Origin: Acephala macrosclerotiorum
Taxonomy: Eukaryota > Ascomycota > Leotiomycetes > Helotiales > Mollisiaceae
DNA length: 64,000 nt
Reading direction: 5' to 3'
Assembly: GCA_014904845.1 (NCBI GenBank)
Contig: MU119409.1
Span: 1-64,000, forward strand
Within the stretch, counting starts at the first letter, position 1, and each line of letters opens with the position of its first letter. The position numbers and the translations under genes are program-made. Shown here one piece after another: positions 33,190 through 44,151 of the stretch. Below the pieces are notes generated by a model. That model was not told the DNA's origin, did no database searches, and saw nothing but the letters and a program-made list of their open reading frames with translations.

Positions 33190-34790
33190 TACACAGGTAC
33201 TTCAACTAGCAGGGCGACGAATGTATACCACCACCCAGTCTCGATCTCATTCTAACCCACTGCTGAAAGGTATTGCGACTTCCTTGCTGGCCTGCTCATT
33301 CAACCACTTCATACGTTGAAAAATATCGTACGAGCCCCAATAGTGAGCAATCTGGTCGACGATGTCAGCAGTGGTCCTGTATCCTAGATTTAAGGGGTAT
33401 ATATTTTGAGGTCTCACCTCGTGTTCTTCCCTATCCCCCGCATTTTCTTCGCCAATCACGATAAGATCGCGAAACTCCGATGCTGCGCGTGTGATGATCC
33501 CCCTGGGATGGATATCCTCTTCGCTGAACTCCTCCTCAAGGACGGGACGCACGTGTACAGTGAGGCCAAGAGCGCGAAAAATGGTAAAGAGAGCGACGTC
33601 GATGCCCTTCAGGGCGTGTGGAAGGCGCTGATTTGCGATGCCATCTGTGTGTGCATATTGGTGGGCACAGTGGAAGCCGAGGATCTCGCCGCTCTTCATG
33701 AATGCTGGTGATTCAAGCATCTCCTTAACACTTGCATATAAGGGATACATTCTCAGATCAGCTGCCGGAAATCGAGAGTTGACGATGCCGCCCAGATGTT
33801 CGGAAACGTAGAGTTGGTATGTCAAGGTAATGCGGTGACCGGAGGTTACTGGCAGGACCTCGTGTTCACAATCACCGTAGAAGGAGGCCCATTGGATTGT
33901 CGAGCTGTCCTCAGACTTGCTGCCCAGGTCGAAGAATCTCTCGACGCCTTTGTGAGCGACGCGCATCCGGCCACCTGTACTGTACTGTTTAGCACGGAGC
34001 GCAGAGGAAGGACCATATCAAGAGCTAAGCAGTGCCCCTGACAAGGACAGTGACGTCCATCCAAGAGACACAAGAATTCGAGAAAACAAGTCATCATAGC
34101 CAGAAGGATGTAGAGGAATATGACCGACCTTTATGTTGATTTGGCAGATATATAACCAATGATCCGAATTGTGTGAAGCCTTTGGGCGTATCGACATGCG
34201 GCTTGAACTTGTCAGATGGAGCAGAATAAACATTCAACTTGTAAAGCTCTGCAACTACTCCCCAATGCTCAGCACTCTTTTTTTTGCTCTGAAAGTCTGG
34301 CTTCGCGATTCATGGCAACAATGCTTGAGCAACTGCATCAACAATGCCATAGTCGTAGGGATTAAAGCTTGTCGAGAACTCGCTTGCCTCCAGCTTCCCC
34401 GCTTTTCTGACCTCTTCGTTCTGGCGACCAAAGCCAAATGTCGCAGGCTAACAGTCCTTCACAAGCTGAGACAATGCTTTCTCTTGTTTGTCCGGAACCG
34501 GGAAGGCGATTTTGCCCGATACATCACCGCTCGGGGCATCCCACCTAATAGTCACCGGAGGTGAGATGATGGGAGTTTTGGAGCTAGTAAAATCTCCGTA
34601 TCTGGTCGTGCTTCGGACATCGATGGGGACAGATCCACCTCAGTAGAAGTTTGCTGTCGCTTGGTAACCTGTGACTGCATCTGTGAGCTGGTCCAGAAGG
34701 TGGTCTTCAGCATCAGTTGAAGAGATTTCGTGCCAGACATTTTGCTGAAACCTCGACCGTCCGTAATCACTGCGGATATCCTTCTCGTTA
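33190..34790 (-). pseudogene. 2OG-Fe(II) oxygenase-like gene (broken)
   Basis: The minus strand shows a fungal 2-oxoglutarate/iron oxygenase of the prolyl-4-hydroxylase-like class. It has IAFPVPDKQEKALSQLVKDC, PATFGFGRQNE, AEHWGVVAELYKLNVYSAP, FKPHVDTPKGFTQFGSLVIY (His-x-Asp iron ligands) and, after an intron (about 34124-33976), RVAHKGVERFF, IQWASFYGDCEHEVL and TSGHRITLTYQLY. The end of the fold (YTFVALLVEVP, about 33215-33190) is reached only after a frame change and a TAG near 33245. In-frame stops interrupt conserved blocks: TGA 34640-34642, TAG 34448-34450 (expected Gln) and TGA 34310-34312. The N-terminus is not clear. The last two stops fit C-to-T changes of CAG and CGA. Confidence 0.8.
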
Positions 34791-35460
34791 CCAGAATCTG
34801 AGCTTAGATCGCACACAAGATGTCGTGTATCTTGAAGGCACATCGACAGTCGTGAAATGAGGATATTTATGAAAGTTCGAAGCCGGGAAGTGACTCAATC
34901 GGCCAGGAAACTCTATTCAAACTAAATGCCGATATAGGAGAACGCCACAAGAGAGGGCCTCTTTTCAATCCCCCAACATTTCGCAAACGACAAGAGTGAT
35001 GTGTTTTTGGGTTGAGGCTGTGCAGTAATGACGAGTAAGCCCCAATCCTTCCCACTGAGGAGCTTAGTTGAGACTTCGGGATTCGTCCATTGGGAATTCG
35101 CGCAGTTCACTAAGCTCTCGTCAAGCTCGAGGGGACAACAAAGACAAAGGATAGACCTTGAGAGATAGCGGGCTCCCTATAAATAAGCAAATAGTAACAT
35201 GTTCCTAGCTGTCATTTGCAGCCAAAGTCATGATTCGGATGTATTTATGTGAAGATGAGCACTTCGCCTAAAATGGAAAGGTTGAGCTTCGGATTATATT
35301 TCTTCCGTAAGGGTCCAAAAGAACTTCCTGACTCGCCACAATCCATGAAAAAGATCAATCAGCATACAGCAGGTAAATCAAGGTCAGGACTTCTTTTGCT
35401 ACACAAAATTAACTACTCGAAGCACAACTAACTCTAGAGTCGGCCGCTCCTTCCAATGTT
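34791..35460. other. Spacer between two broken genes
   Basis: No gene is supported here. Short frames on both strands lack motifs. It probably held the divergent promoters of the oxygenase (minus) and acetyltransferase (plus) when these were alive. Confidence 0.35.
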
Positions 35461-36380
35461 AGCAGCAAGAGTTATCTCCAAGCCGGATTCTTATGCAGTC
35501 ATAGCTATTCCGAATCTTCCAGCAGGTCTTGATTGTGATTGCAGAAGCCATGGCAGGTTGCAGAATCAGTTTACCAGGTCTATAAAACTAAAAGCGAGAA
35601 GCAAAGGCTGGCAGAAAGCGATTCCAACATCGATGCCTACGACCCGAAATATTCGTTCTCCCAGCAGCCAGAGAGCATATCAAAGACGTTCTTGGATGCC
35701 ATGGATGTAAGGGAGGAAGTTTTTGTCAAGGAACAAGGCGTTCCTTTGAACAATGAGTTTGACTGTGACGATCCGCGAGCATGTCACTGGGTAAGCGAGA
35801 CCCCTTTGACCCCTTTTCCCTATTGCCGTTGCTCACTCGCCTCGCAGGTTGTCTACGCCCTGTCAATACTACCACCCAAGCCGAGCAGAAAGATGCAGAT
35901 AGCAATGTCATCACATGAAAGAAGAGTGTTACCAAAAGCCAGTCCATTGGCACCATCCGCCTTGTTCCCTTCCCACATCCTCTACATCTACAACCAAACT
36001 CTTCTTACGCAGCAGATGCTCTGGAGACCGACCCCGACAGGAACTTCTCAAGTCCTCCTCTATACATTACCGATCGACAAACGACATATCATGACGGAAA
36101 GGAGCCATACATAAAGCTTGGACGAATAGCAGTAGTAAAAAAGTTCAAAGGCGCTGGAATTGCGGGAATTCTTGCAAGTGCTGCCATTACCTAGGCACAG
36201 CAGAATCCTACATATTTCAACCCTTCGATCAAGTCTACCGGCATGGATAACCTAAACGCGTTGATATTGGAGGCGTTACCGGTTGGAAGGGTCTAATGTG
36301 CGTTTATGCACAGGAGCAAGTTGCGAAGACTTGGGCCAGGTGGGGTTTTCAACTGGATGAAGGAATAAATTTTAACTGAT
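35461..36380 (+). pseudogene. GNAT-family N-acetyltransferase (broken)
   Basis: The plus strand holds a fungal GNAT protein in pieces. KPWQVAESVYQVYKTKSEKQ and SKTFLDAMDVREEVFVKEQG with NEFDCDDPRACHW come first, followed by a GT-AG intron at about 35792-35848. Then, in another frame, come SIGTIRLVPFPH, EPYIKLGRIAVVKKFKGAG, the acetyl-CoA loop GAGIAGILASAAIT, and YAQEQVAKTWARWGFQLDEG. A TGA (35916-35918) and a TAG (36192-36194, where TGG is expected) interrupt it. Frameshifts lie near 35560 and near 36280. Both stops are C:G to T:A type changes. It was probably a cytosolic acetyltransferase; substrate unknown. Confidence 0.78.
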
Positions 36381-36718
36381 CGCTTCTTTGGCACGGTTGG
36401 AAGACTGGGGGACCACCCCACTCACGTCCTCCGCACGATTTAATGGTATTAGCTATCCTCCTCCGCATGGATCACAGCAGAGACTAAGTATCCGATTTTT
36501 GGTTTTGCTATATATAAATAAAACCCATAGAAATATTTCTACTGCCAATTGGAATTTATTATGAGTACCCCAAGATCCAAAAGTTGTCCTACATAAATGA
36601 AACGGTTCTTAATGTGGCTGTTTTCGTGGCGGTGTAAGTTTGACACCCAACGTTTCAATTTATTATCATCGTTTGGAAAGCTGAGAGTGTGTTCCTCTAG
36701 CTTTGGTGTTGCGGTCCG

Positions 36719-37581
36719 CAAACGGCCAGCATATGCTCCTCAAACGGGGCCATACGAGCTCGCTACTGTCATTGCCTATTCATCCTTCTTGGCCGGTCTT
36801 ACAGCGTCTGCAACCATTTTCGGCTTTCTGCCGGGACTTCCGCATTCTTACCGGATATTTCTGAGATGAAAATCTCCAAGGAGTATCGCAAGGCGCTTTA
36901 CGCTTGCATGAGCTTCGTCACTGTCACATACACGGTCTTCTCACTAGTCGTCTATCGATACCGCGACCAGCGGGTCACATCACCGTCTCTGGGAAGTGCT
37001 GGTGGTGTTATCAAGAAGGTTGCCTATGGCATTGCTCTATTTGGTCTCGTAATCTCTGGCTGTCTTTACCTTCACATTCGCGCCAAGTACCTGTTTGTAC
37101 GTATCCTCCGAAACTCAAAGCGCCCGCAACTCAACACTGTAATTCATCGGAGCACATGGCTTGGCTGCGTCTGGGGACGAGCGGGACTTGGATTTGTTCT
37201 TTCAGAAGCCGTTCCAGTCTACGACTGGCTCGCTGCCCTGTCTGGTAGTTTGTGTTTTGCGCGTTTTGCTCTTACTCTTCCGGGACTCATGTGGATCTAT
37301 GATCACAAAACCTGGATCGAAGGGTGTTCGCTACAACGAGTGATGTACTGGCTTCATTGGGGCATTGCTGCTTTGGGTGTTTTCCTCATGATTGGTTGCG
37401 CATATGCCACTGCAGAACAGATTAAGGCCGCTTATGCTACGGGTTCATTGGGTAAGTTCTACTTTGGACCACCGCAATCCTCCGTTTCAAAAGAAACTCG
37501 ATATCATATACATAGTTGGCTAATATTCGAATCACAGGTGCTACATTCAACTGCGCTGTTAATTCTGCCGCTACCTTGTGA
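36719..37581 (+). pseudogene. 5'-truncated amino-acid permease (Aa_trans, MTR-like)
   Basis: Only the C-terminal half of an amino-acid/auxin-type permease remains. It begins at YELATVIAYSSFLAGLTASA and continues with SATIFGFLPGLPHSYRI. A frameshift follows near 36866, then EYRKALYACMSFVTVTYTVF, LGSAGGVIKKVAYGIALFGL, several more transmembrane segments, and LMWIYDHKTWIEG. The final exon (37538-37581) after a GT-AG intron (37452-37537) gives the ending ATFNCAVNSAATL. The blocks match fungal neutral amino-acid permeases of the Neurospora mtr type. The N-terminal transmembrane segments are absent upstream. Loss of the 5' half plus a frameshift make it non-functional. Confidence 0.78.
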
Positions 37582-38994
37582 AGCGTTAATTTGTGTCAAC
37601 AATTTCAGCTTTCGAAGGGTCATATAACAGTCGCATCACCGTAAAATGTCACGAATAGAAATCTTTATCTTAAGAAGGCCAGAAGACGCTGTTGCTATTC
37701 TTGCTTTGTTATTTTCGCCACTGGGCTCCCTTAAGCTTGTTGGCGAGCCCCTAAGTTAAGCGAGCTCAGCGATGCGCAAACAGCAATTCAGTTGGCACTT
37801 CATCTCGCAATCTCCTTCGAGCTTCAAGCTTTACCAGTGATCAGCCTTGCTCAAAGTTTTATATTTCTTCCATATTCACTCACTCATAGCAACTCGCCCA
37901 ACGTACTCGAGGTACATCTCAAAACTTAGCACTCATCACTGTTATGATCCAAGATTGAATGGATATTGCTATCTTGTCCAGTTATTTCAGGCCCTACCGT
38001 TTCGAGAAGCTCTTTTGAAAAATAGGGCTCCGCATTACTCCATCCCAGACATGCACCATTCTAGTGTTCTCGGCAGATAATTTCACTTCTGTCCCTATTC
38101 GGGTTATCATCTCCTTCTCGTACGCTTCTATTGCTTCCAACCTAGTCTTTCTTGATTAAACAAAGTCTATAATGTGAATTACGAGCTTAGAAGCGTCTTT
38201 GATTACCGAGTTCAAACCTTGCCCTCGTTCTACTTTGATGTCAGCTGCTTCAAGCACCCCTAACATCCCGAGCAAAAAGAAACATACGGAAAGTCATAAG
38301 GTGTGCCGCATCGCCGGCTAACGTCACTCGTCCCCTACGGCTATCCCATTGATGTTTAGATGGGCTCGGGTCCTATTACGTTAAAAGCGTATACCAAACT
38401 AGATAGCCATCCTTTAACCATGCGAACGCACTTCGGAATAGATCAGTAAATTGTTCCGCGAAGCCTTCTACTTGCTTAAGTCTCATCTCGCTGGACCAGT
38501 CTTTGCTTTTTTCTTATTCGGCATGAGAGTATGGTCATGAGATATAATGATTCATAATCTAGTTTTCAGGATCGTCGACATCAGGAGCAGTATGCCTATG
38601 AAGCCGTTTGGATGTGGCGCCGCTACGAATAGGGGATGCCACGATCAGAGGAATTTGATTTGTCTAATGTAGTACTTGGTTTGCACGATGGATGCTACGA
38701 ATCCTAGGGTCGTCAAGGCAATTTTCTGCATCTACCGCCGGTACATGTTGATGCGAATCAATTTAGGTGATGAAGTATACACAGATCATTCCTCAAAATA
38801 CTCAGCCATATCCAGCTCCACTCACCACACCAAAACACCACTCGTTTCAACACCCGCTGTACTGCAGATCACCAATCTGCCAAGCACATCCCTCGAATCC
38901 GTCAAAGCCTCCTGCTATGGATTTTCCCAAACCTGCTTGGGCTTAACGACCACCCTCTCACCAACCTCAAATAATTTGAAAACATCACGTCGAG
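37582..38994. other. Intergenic stretch without a recognisable gene
   Basis: About 1.4 kb with only short frames. The last few hundred bases are the likely promoter and leader of the gelsolin-like gene. No repeat or RNA gene was seen. Confidence 0.35.
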
Positions 38995-40180
38995 ATGCCT
39001 CCACACGAAGCTTTGGCGCACCTGAAAGAGTACAACATCAAGGACAGCAATGTCGAGTTAATCGGAACAGAAATCGACCACAAGGTCAAATTCAAATCCG
39101 CAGAAACCGAGCCTGCCTGGAATGATGGCAATGTTGGACAGCATGCTGGCCTCTACATCTGGAGAATCGAGGACTTCGAGGTCATTCCCTGGCCGAAGGA
39201 GAAATATGGCCAATTCTACAACGGAGACAGTTACATCGTTCTACATTCATACAAGGTTGGAAGCAAGGACAAGTACGAGAAGTTGCAGCATGAGATCTTC
39301 TTCTGGCTAGGAACCAAGACTTCGCAGGATGAAGCGGGCACGGCGGCGTACAAGACCGTAGAGTTGGACGAGTTCTTACGAGGCGTGGCTACCCAGCATC
39401 GAGAAATTCAGCAACAACCTTCAGATGAGTTTATGCAGTTGTTCCCTCATCTCAAGATCCTCTCTGGTGGTGTACAATCCGGCTTCCGCCACGTCGAGAC
39501 TGAAGGTCAGCCCGAAGAGAAATCTATGCTTCTGCGGGTCTTCAAACATCCTGGAACTGGATCGACGGTTGTACACGAAGTCCAGCTAACATGGCAGAGT
39601 CTCGACGACGACGATGTGTTTGTTCTGGATAAAGGAGACAAGATCTGGGTCTGGCAAGGAAAGAAGTGCAGTCCTATGGAGAAGGCAAAAGGAGCTCAGA
39701 TCGTGAACGACTTGACACTCGCCAAACATATTGATGTCGAGGTGCTTTCGCAGATCGAGGCAAGATCCAGGGTGATTGTGGATCTACTCGGAGGCAAAGG
39801 CATCGAACAGACTGAATTCCGAGCTGCCAGACCCGTCTCATCTTCTGAAGCACAACCAACTGAACAACGTTTTGCAAAGGCTCTTCTGCCTCAGCGATGC
39901 CACAGGACAATTGACCTTCAGGCTGGTGAAAGATGGACAGCCTGTTCAAAGCACCGACCTCGATACCAATGATGTTTTCCTTTTCGACACTGGGAAGGCT
40001 ATCTGGGTGTGGAGAGGTACAAGAGCCAGTCGATTGGAGATAGTAATGTGGATGAAGGTAGCACAATCATACCTTCGACAACTCCAAGCAGAACGTGGCG
40101 AAGATGCTGCTCTGATACCACTTGCAACAGTCGTGGAGGGCAACGAGAGCCCGGCGTTTCTGAAGACAATTGCTCTGTGA
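38995..40180 (+). CDS. Gelsolin/severin-like actin-binding protein, with one frameshift
   Basis: The start (context GTCGAGATGCC) gives MPPHEALAHLKEYNIKDSNV, a typical severin N-terminus. Three gelsolin repeats follow: GLYIWRIEDFEVIPWPKEKY with FYNGDSYIVLHSY (repeat 1), VHEVQLTWQSLDDDDVFVLD with KIWVWQGKKCSPMEKAKG (repeat 2), and RLFCLSDATGQLTFRLVKDG with DVFLFDTGKAIWVWRGTRAS (repeat 3). Repeats 1 and 2 are in one frame (38995 to about 39860) and repeat 3 is in another (to 40180), ending VVEGNESPAFLKTIAL as in relatives. I found no GT-AG intron that restores the frame, so one indel near 39850-39890 is likely, either real or a base error. Severins cap and cut actin filaments in a calcium-dependent way in the cytoplasm. 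Confidence 0.75.
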
Positions 40181-40579
40181 TTGTCTGCAATGCTAGTCTC
40201 AACTTCATTCAAACACCATACGATCCCTGTACTTGCTTTGGTTCATCATCATATATGTGGATTTGGTACTCTTAAGTCTCCATCACAAATATGCTGCAAC
40301 TTGGGGACATTTTTGTTATTTCCAGAATTGAATTTTGTCTAATTAGGGGGTCAATGCGCATACTCTCCTCTTACCCTCTGGTTCTGGCTATCGTAAGTAA
40401 GTGCTGGGGTTCTTGTTAACGGCTCCAAGAAGTCTCGAGAAAAGCATCAAAAGTGACAGTATAAGCTGAGGGACAAAGAATTGCCAAATGCCACATACAA
40501 TCACCAAAGGACCATGCGGCCATAGCCATCCACGCTTGCTATATGGTTGCTATTACAATGGCAGGTGCATAGAGGCAGA

Positions 40580-42047
40580 TCACTGCTTCCAGAATGTGCT
40601 CACGTGTTGGCCGTTTGTTCGGTTGATGAGCCGCGCAATTGTGGGTTTCGCACTCTCCAAAATCTCCATGTTCTCGTTCAAGACCTGCAGATCTTCAAGT
40701 GTGGGCAGACATCGGATCTCGTTCTCAAGAAGTGGTAGAAGGGCCTCATCCTGACCATTTCTTGCGTCATCTTCGTTGAGGGGTGGAACTTGATATCCAT
40801 CCTCGTGGGCATGAATCGTCAACTTTTGGAGTGCCGGACAGAATTTTGTCAAGAATGGTGCATAAATTTAGAGACTGTACACCAAGTCATCATCGCATGG
40901 ACGCCCATCAATACGGCAGACATCCAGATGACATTAGAGTGTCTTGACATAGCCATGAAAGGCCAAGGACGTCAAGAACAAGCAGTTTCTCGGGCTGATA
41001 GTGTAAATAAAGCGCAAGAAGGGGTCGTAGTAAATCCAGCCGGGGAGATACACGAAATGGAGTTGGTCTTCAAGCATCGGAATGACTCGTGTGACATCTC
41101 GGTTTAGATTTTCCGGCTCCGGCTCCTGGGGACTAGGTCGCCAAACCTTGATTTTGCCGCCAATGTATGATGGAGGGCAATTGTGAAAGTAGGTGTTTAC
41201 CATGTCAAAGCTGTACCAATTTTGGCCGTAAAGAGCCTTGATGCCTTCCTGATAGAGTTGTTGGCAAACTCTCAGACAAGTAGCGTCGATCGCCTTGCAG
41301 TAGACCAGTCGAATCTCAGTGTATTTTCCATCCTAGTCTTCATGCTAGACATAGGCATAGGTTGGTAGATCCGTTACACATTCTTCGCCATTCTAAGCTC
41401 TAATATTGTATTTTGACTCGCTCCAATGTTTTACCCAATTGCAGGTCACTAAATCAGGGAACACTGTCTCTTCTCTGGGGGCGGTAACGGCGAGCTCAAG
41501 GATATGAAGTCGAATCTCTACACGCACATTGATGATATTAGTGACACGTCCGGCAAGCTAGTGGGGCACAACCCGAGTAGAACTAACCTGGAGCTATCTT
41601 CAAGAAGTGGTTCTCACGGTCCTGCAGGAGTTTCGGGCCTTTCTCACTGGGATGTGCAGCAAGTACGGTGATGTCCTTAGCCTTGGGTCGATCAACCGAG
41701 CGGATTGTGGGCTTTCGATAGCGGACATCGTACTTCTTGTCACGACGACCTGATCGTTCTCGAAAAGCTCTGCCATAGTACCACTTACTCATGAAATAAT
41801 CGACGTCTGTGCATGCTGTTTAGTATGTTGCGCAGAGCGGGTCCGGGTTTGATGGCATACCAGGTCCCCACATGCATCTCTTGCCTTCATCGTTGAGGTA
41901 AAAGACACCTCCGACTCGATCTTGCTTGACATGTTCGTTGAATGCTTGAACAGGTTCAAGGTCGGGAAATTTCTCCTTTGCGTCCTCGAGGATGCGATCG
42001 AGGCTGGTAGGCTCTTCGGTCTAGTGGAAGGGAAGTTGAAGAGCCAT
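40580..42047 (-). pseudogene. Unnamed fungal family, copy D (broken)
   Basis: On the minus strand it follows the exon plan of the intact copy at 24-25.7 kb. Exon 1 (ATG at 42047) starts MALQL, as does copy C, and ends VFYLNDEGKRCMWGPG. Exon 2 starts DVDYFMSKWYYG, contains RSVDRPKAKD and ends FLKIAP. Exon 3 has IRLHILELAV, CLRVCQQLYQEGIKALYGQN, GWIYYDPFLRFIYTISP, a Cys pair (CHLDVCRIDGRPC) and FLTKFCPALQKLTIHA. In-frame stops are TAG at 42023-42021, 41395-41393, 41347-41345 and 41336-41334, and TAA at 40870-40868. A frameshift follows YVKTL near 40940. Most stops fit CAG or CAA to TAG or TAA. It is a clear pseudogene, older than copy A. Confidence 0.78.
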
Positions 42048-42349
42048 TGCGAACAACAGCTATTGGCTATCGCGCAAGGGCTTGAGGAAGTAACAGACCA
42101 ATTGCGAGTGTCTCAAGACCCAATTGGATTAGTTTCTCTCTGAGTCGTTGGTCTTATTTTGCCAGTGGTGCTGTTGGAAAGGAGGATCTCGATGGAAGCG
42201 TAATCGCATGATATAGGAGCGAGTTTGGCCGATGCGCACTAGCTCCCTGCCGACTTCCTATTCATCTCATATCTATTTACAGTTCTCCAGTAAGAAAGGC
42301 TGTTATATTGGAGCTAGTCCAAAAGGCCTATATACGGAAGATAGGCACT

Positions 42350-42660
42350 GAGTGGTTCATGCCCACCCGTCGCCCTTCTTGTCTGTTTTTATCAATAACG
42401 TGGCCGAAATCTTCATCTTTGGGCTTCGGTCTCCAATAGTAATCAACGTCTAGAAATGTTAATAATCTGAATGTCCCACCAATTCTGGTACATTACAGTA
42501 TGCATACCTAGTTCCCAGATGCATATATCACCACTTTCATTCAAGAAGAAGGCGGGCTTGATTCTATACCAGTTGAAGCCATTAATTGAAGTCGGAATTC
42601 TCAATGTACCTAAACTGCTGGGGCTTTCTGGCTCAATTTGTCGCGCTGACTGTGAAGGCG
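42350..42660 (-). pseudogene. Unnamed fungal family, copy E (5' fragment)
   Basis: Just upstream of copy D, in the same orientation, a fragment matches exons 1 and 2 of the family. It reads RIKPAFFLNESGDICIWEL (like VGGVFYLNDEGKRCMWGPG of copy D), a GT-AG intron (42507-42450), and DVDYYWRPKPKDEDFG. No exon 3 follows. Sequence upstream of about 42660 no longer matches. It probably arose by tandem duplication followed by deletion. Confidence 0.65.
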
Positions 42661-44151
42661 AAGTTCGTTATTGGTGAGAACCCCGGGACCAAGAAATGAA
42701 GTTGAGGCAGAACGGGAGCACAGGACTACTGTTTTGGATATCCCGAGAGTGATGGGAAGTTCAAAGTGCGAAGATTAGTAGGACTGGCTGCTGGGCTGTA
42801 GAGTTGTGGCTCCTGGGTGGATGTCGGTTGGCCTTGATCGTGAATTCCGAGATTTTGGAGAGGATGGCGTCTAGGATTTGGCGAAAGCTAGTCGCTATCA
42901 CTTACTTCCAAGTTGGCCGATTTGCTCTATTTACTAAGAAATCTGCATCAAAAGTGAGCCTCTGGGCTTAGAATTCGACGAGTAGCCTTTTGTCACGTGG
43001 GTTTGAACACTGTGGTATTCGCACACACCTTTCTATTCGAGAATCAATCTCATGCCCTCGAGCCCGAGAAATTGAAATTTATGCATGTCCTCGAAATGCA
43101 CCAGGTGTTCTGTGTGGTTTGCTCTGAACATTTTGGCTGAAGAGACTCCTCACATCATTGGTCGTCACCATTCTGATGGGATAGCTCCCATTGCTCGACT
43201 TGTGCATTATTTAGTACACTATCCCATTATATCACAAACAATTCTCAACGCTTCCCGTAGTATAATCTTGTCTTGTTCCTAGTCTCAATACTAGGTGAGG
43301 ATTTTGACTTTTGAACCTTTGTGAGGAGTGAAAGAGTGAAAGGGGTAACGAGGGCAGCTAAGCGAGGCCAACCAGACCTCTAGAATCAGTAAAAGGAAAG
43401 GGCTGTAAGCCGTAGCCTTTATCAATACGAAAATCTATCTACAATTGCCAGAGTTCTAGAATTATTCAGTTGGAGTTCGACGATGGGCTGGCTTCTGGCC
43501 GCGCTCAAGACATGGTCACCGTCGTAGAGAATGCCGAGCAAGACCCAAATCCATATTTCTGGTGGGCCTTATCCGTAGACGTGAGGAGGAAACCAAAAAG
43601 ATACCAAAACCTGTAGGAAGGCTTGCATACCTAGGATATCTAGGCAAGTATGGTAAACAATAAAACCATAAGCACGTGATGTCAATTCATCCCAACCGCA
43701 GTGTAGAACATGCAGTGAGCCGCTGACAGGGAAAATGAAAATGAAATAAAAATCCCAGATAGTACCGACTTAAATCTTCCTCTCGTTTGCGTGAAACCTC
43801 TATATCAATAAATTTCGCTCATGTGATACACGCAAATAAAGTTGTGGCTGGTAGCCGGGAAGAAACATTACATGCGCCACGTTGAGACTCTAAACTCGAC
43901 TTAAATGATTCAAGAGGAAATCTGGCATCGAATAATATGTCCGCATGGTCCCCGTGGGCAATCAAAATGCCTGGCTCATCAGCCTGCAAGCATCATGGCA
44001 TGGCATTGCATGGCAGGCATTCTTGCTGTGCCACACAGGAAGCCTCATGACCCGGACAACCTTGACAGTTCAACATATCCCTCACACTGTCGGTGACGGC
44101 TATGCAACGACTGCCGTCGCTCCAGAACATATTCTTAGGCGGACGCTCGAG
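42661..44151. other. Intergenic stretch without a recognisable gene
   Basis: No gene is supported. The region should include the promoter of the arrestin-like gene. The frame of that gene is open upstream to 43945, with extra Met codons at 43945 and 44047, but this part shows no domain similarity. Confidence 0.35.

Noticed and set aside
39830..39890. A small intron to explain the gelsolin frame change
   Set aside because: The only plausible GT...AG pair here is 45 nt long, a multiple of three, so it would not change the frame.
43945..44151. Longer N-terminus for the arrestin-like protein
   Set aside because: The extra 69 residues have no similarity to arrestins and the fold starts right after the Met at 44152.
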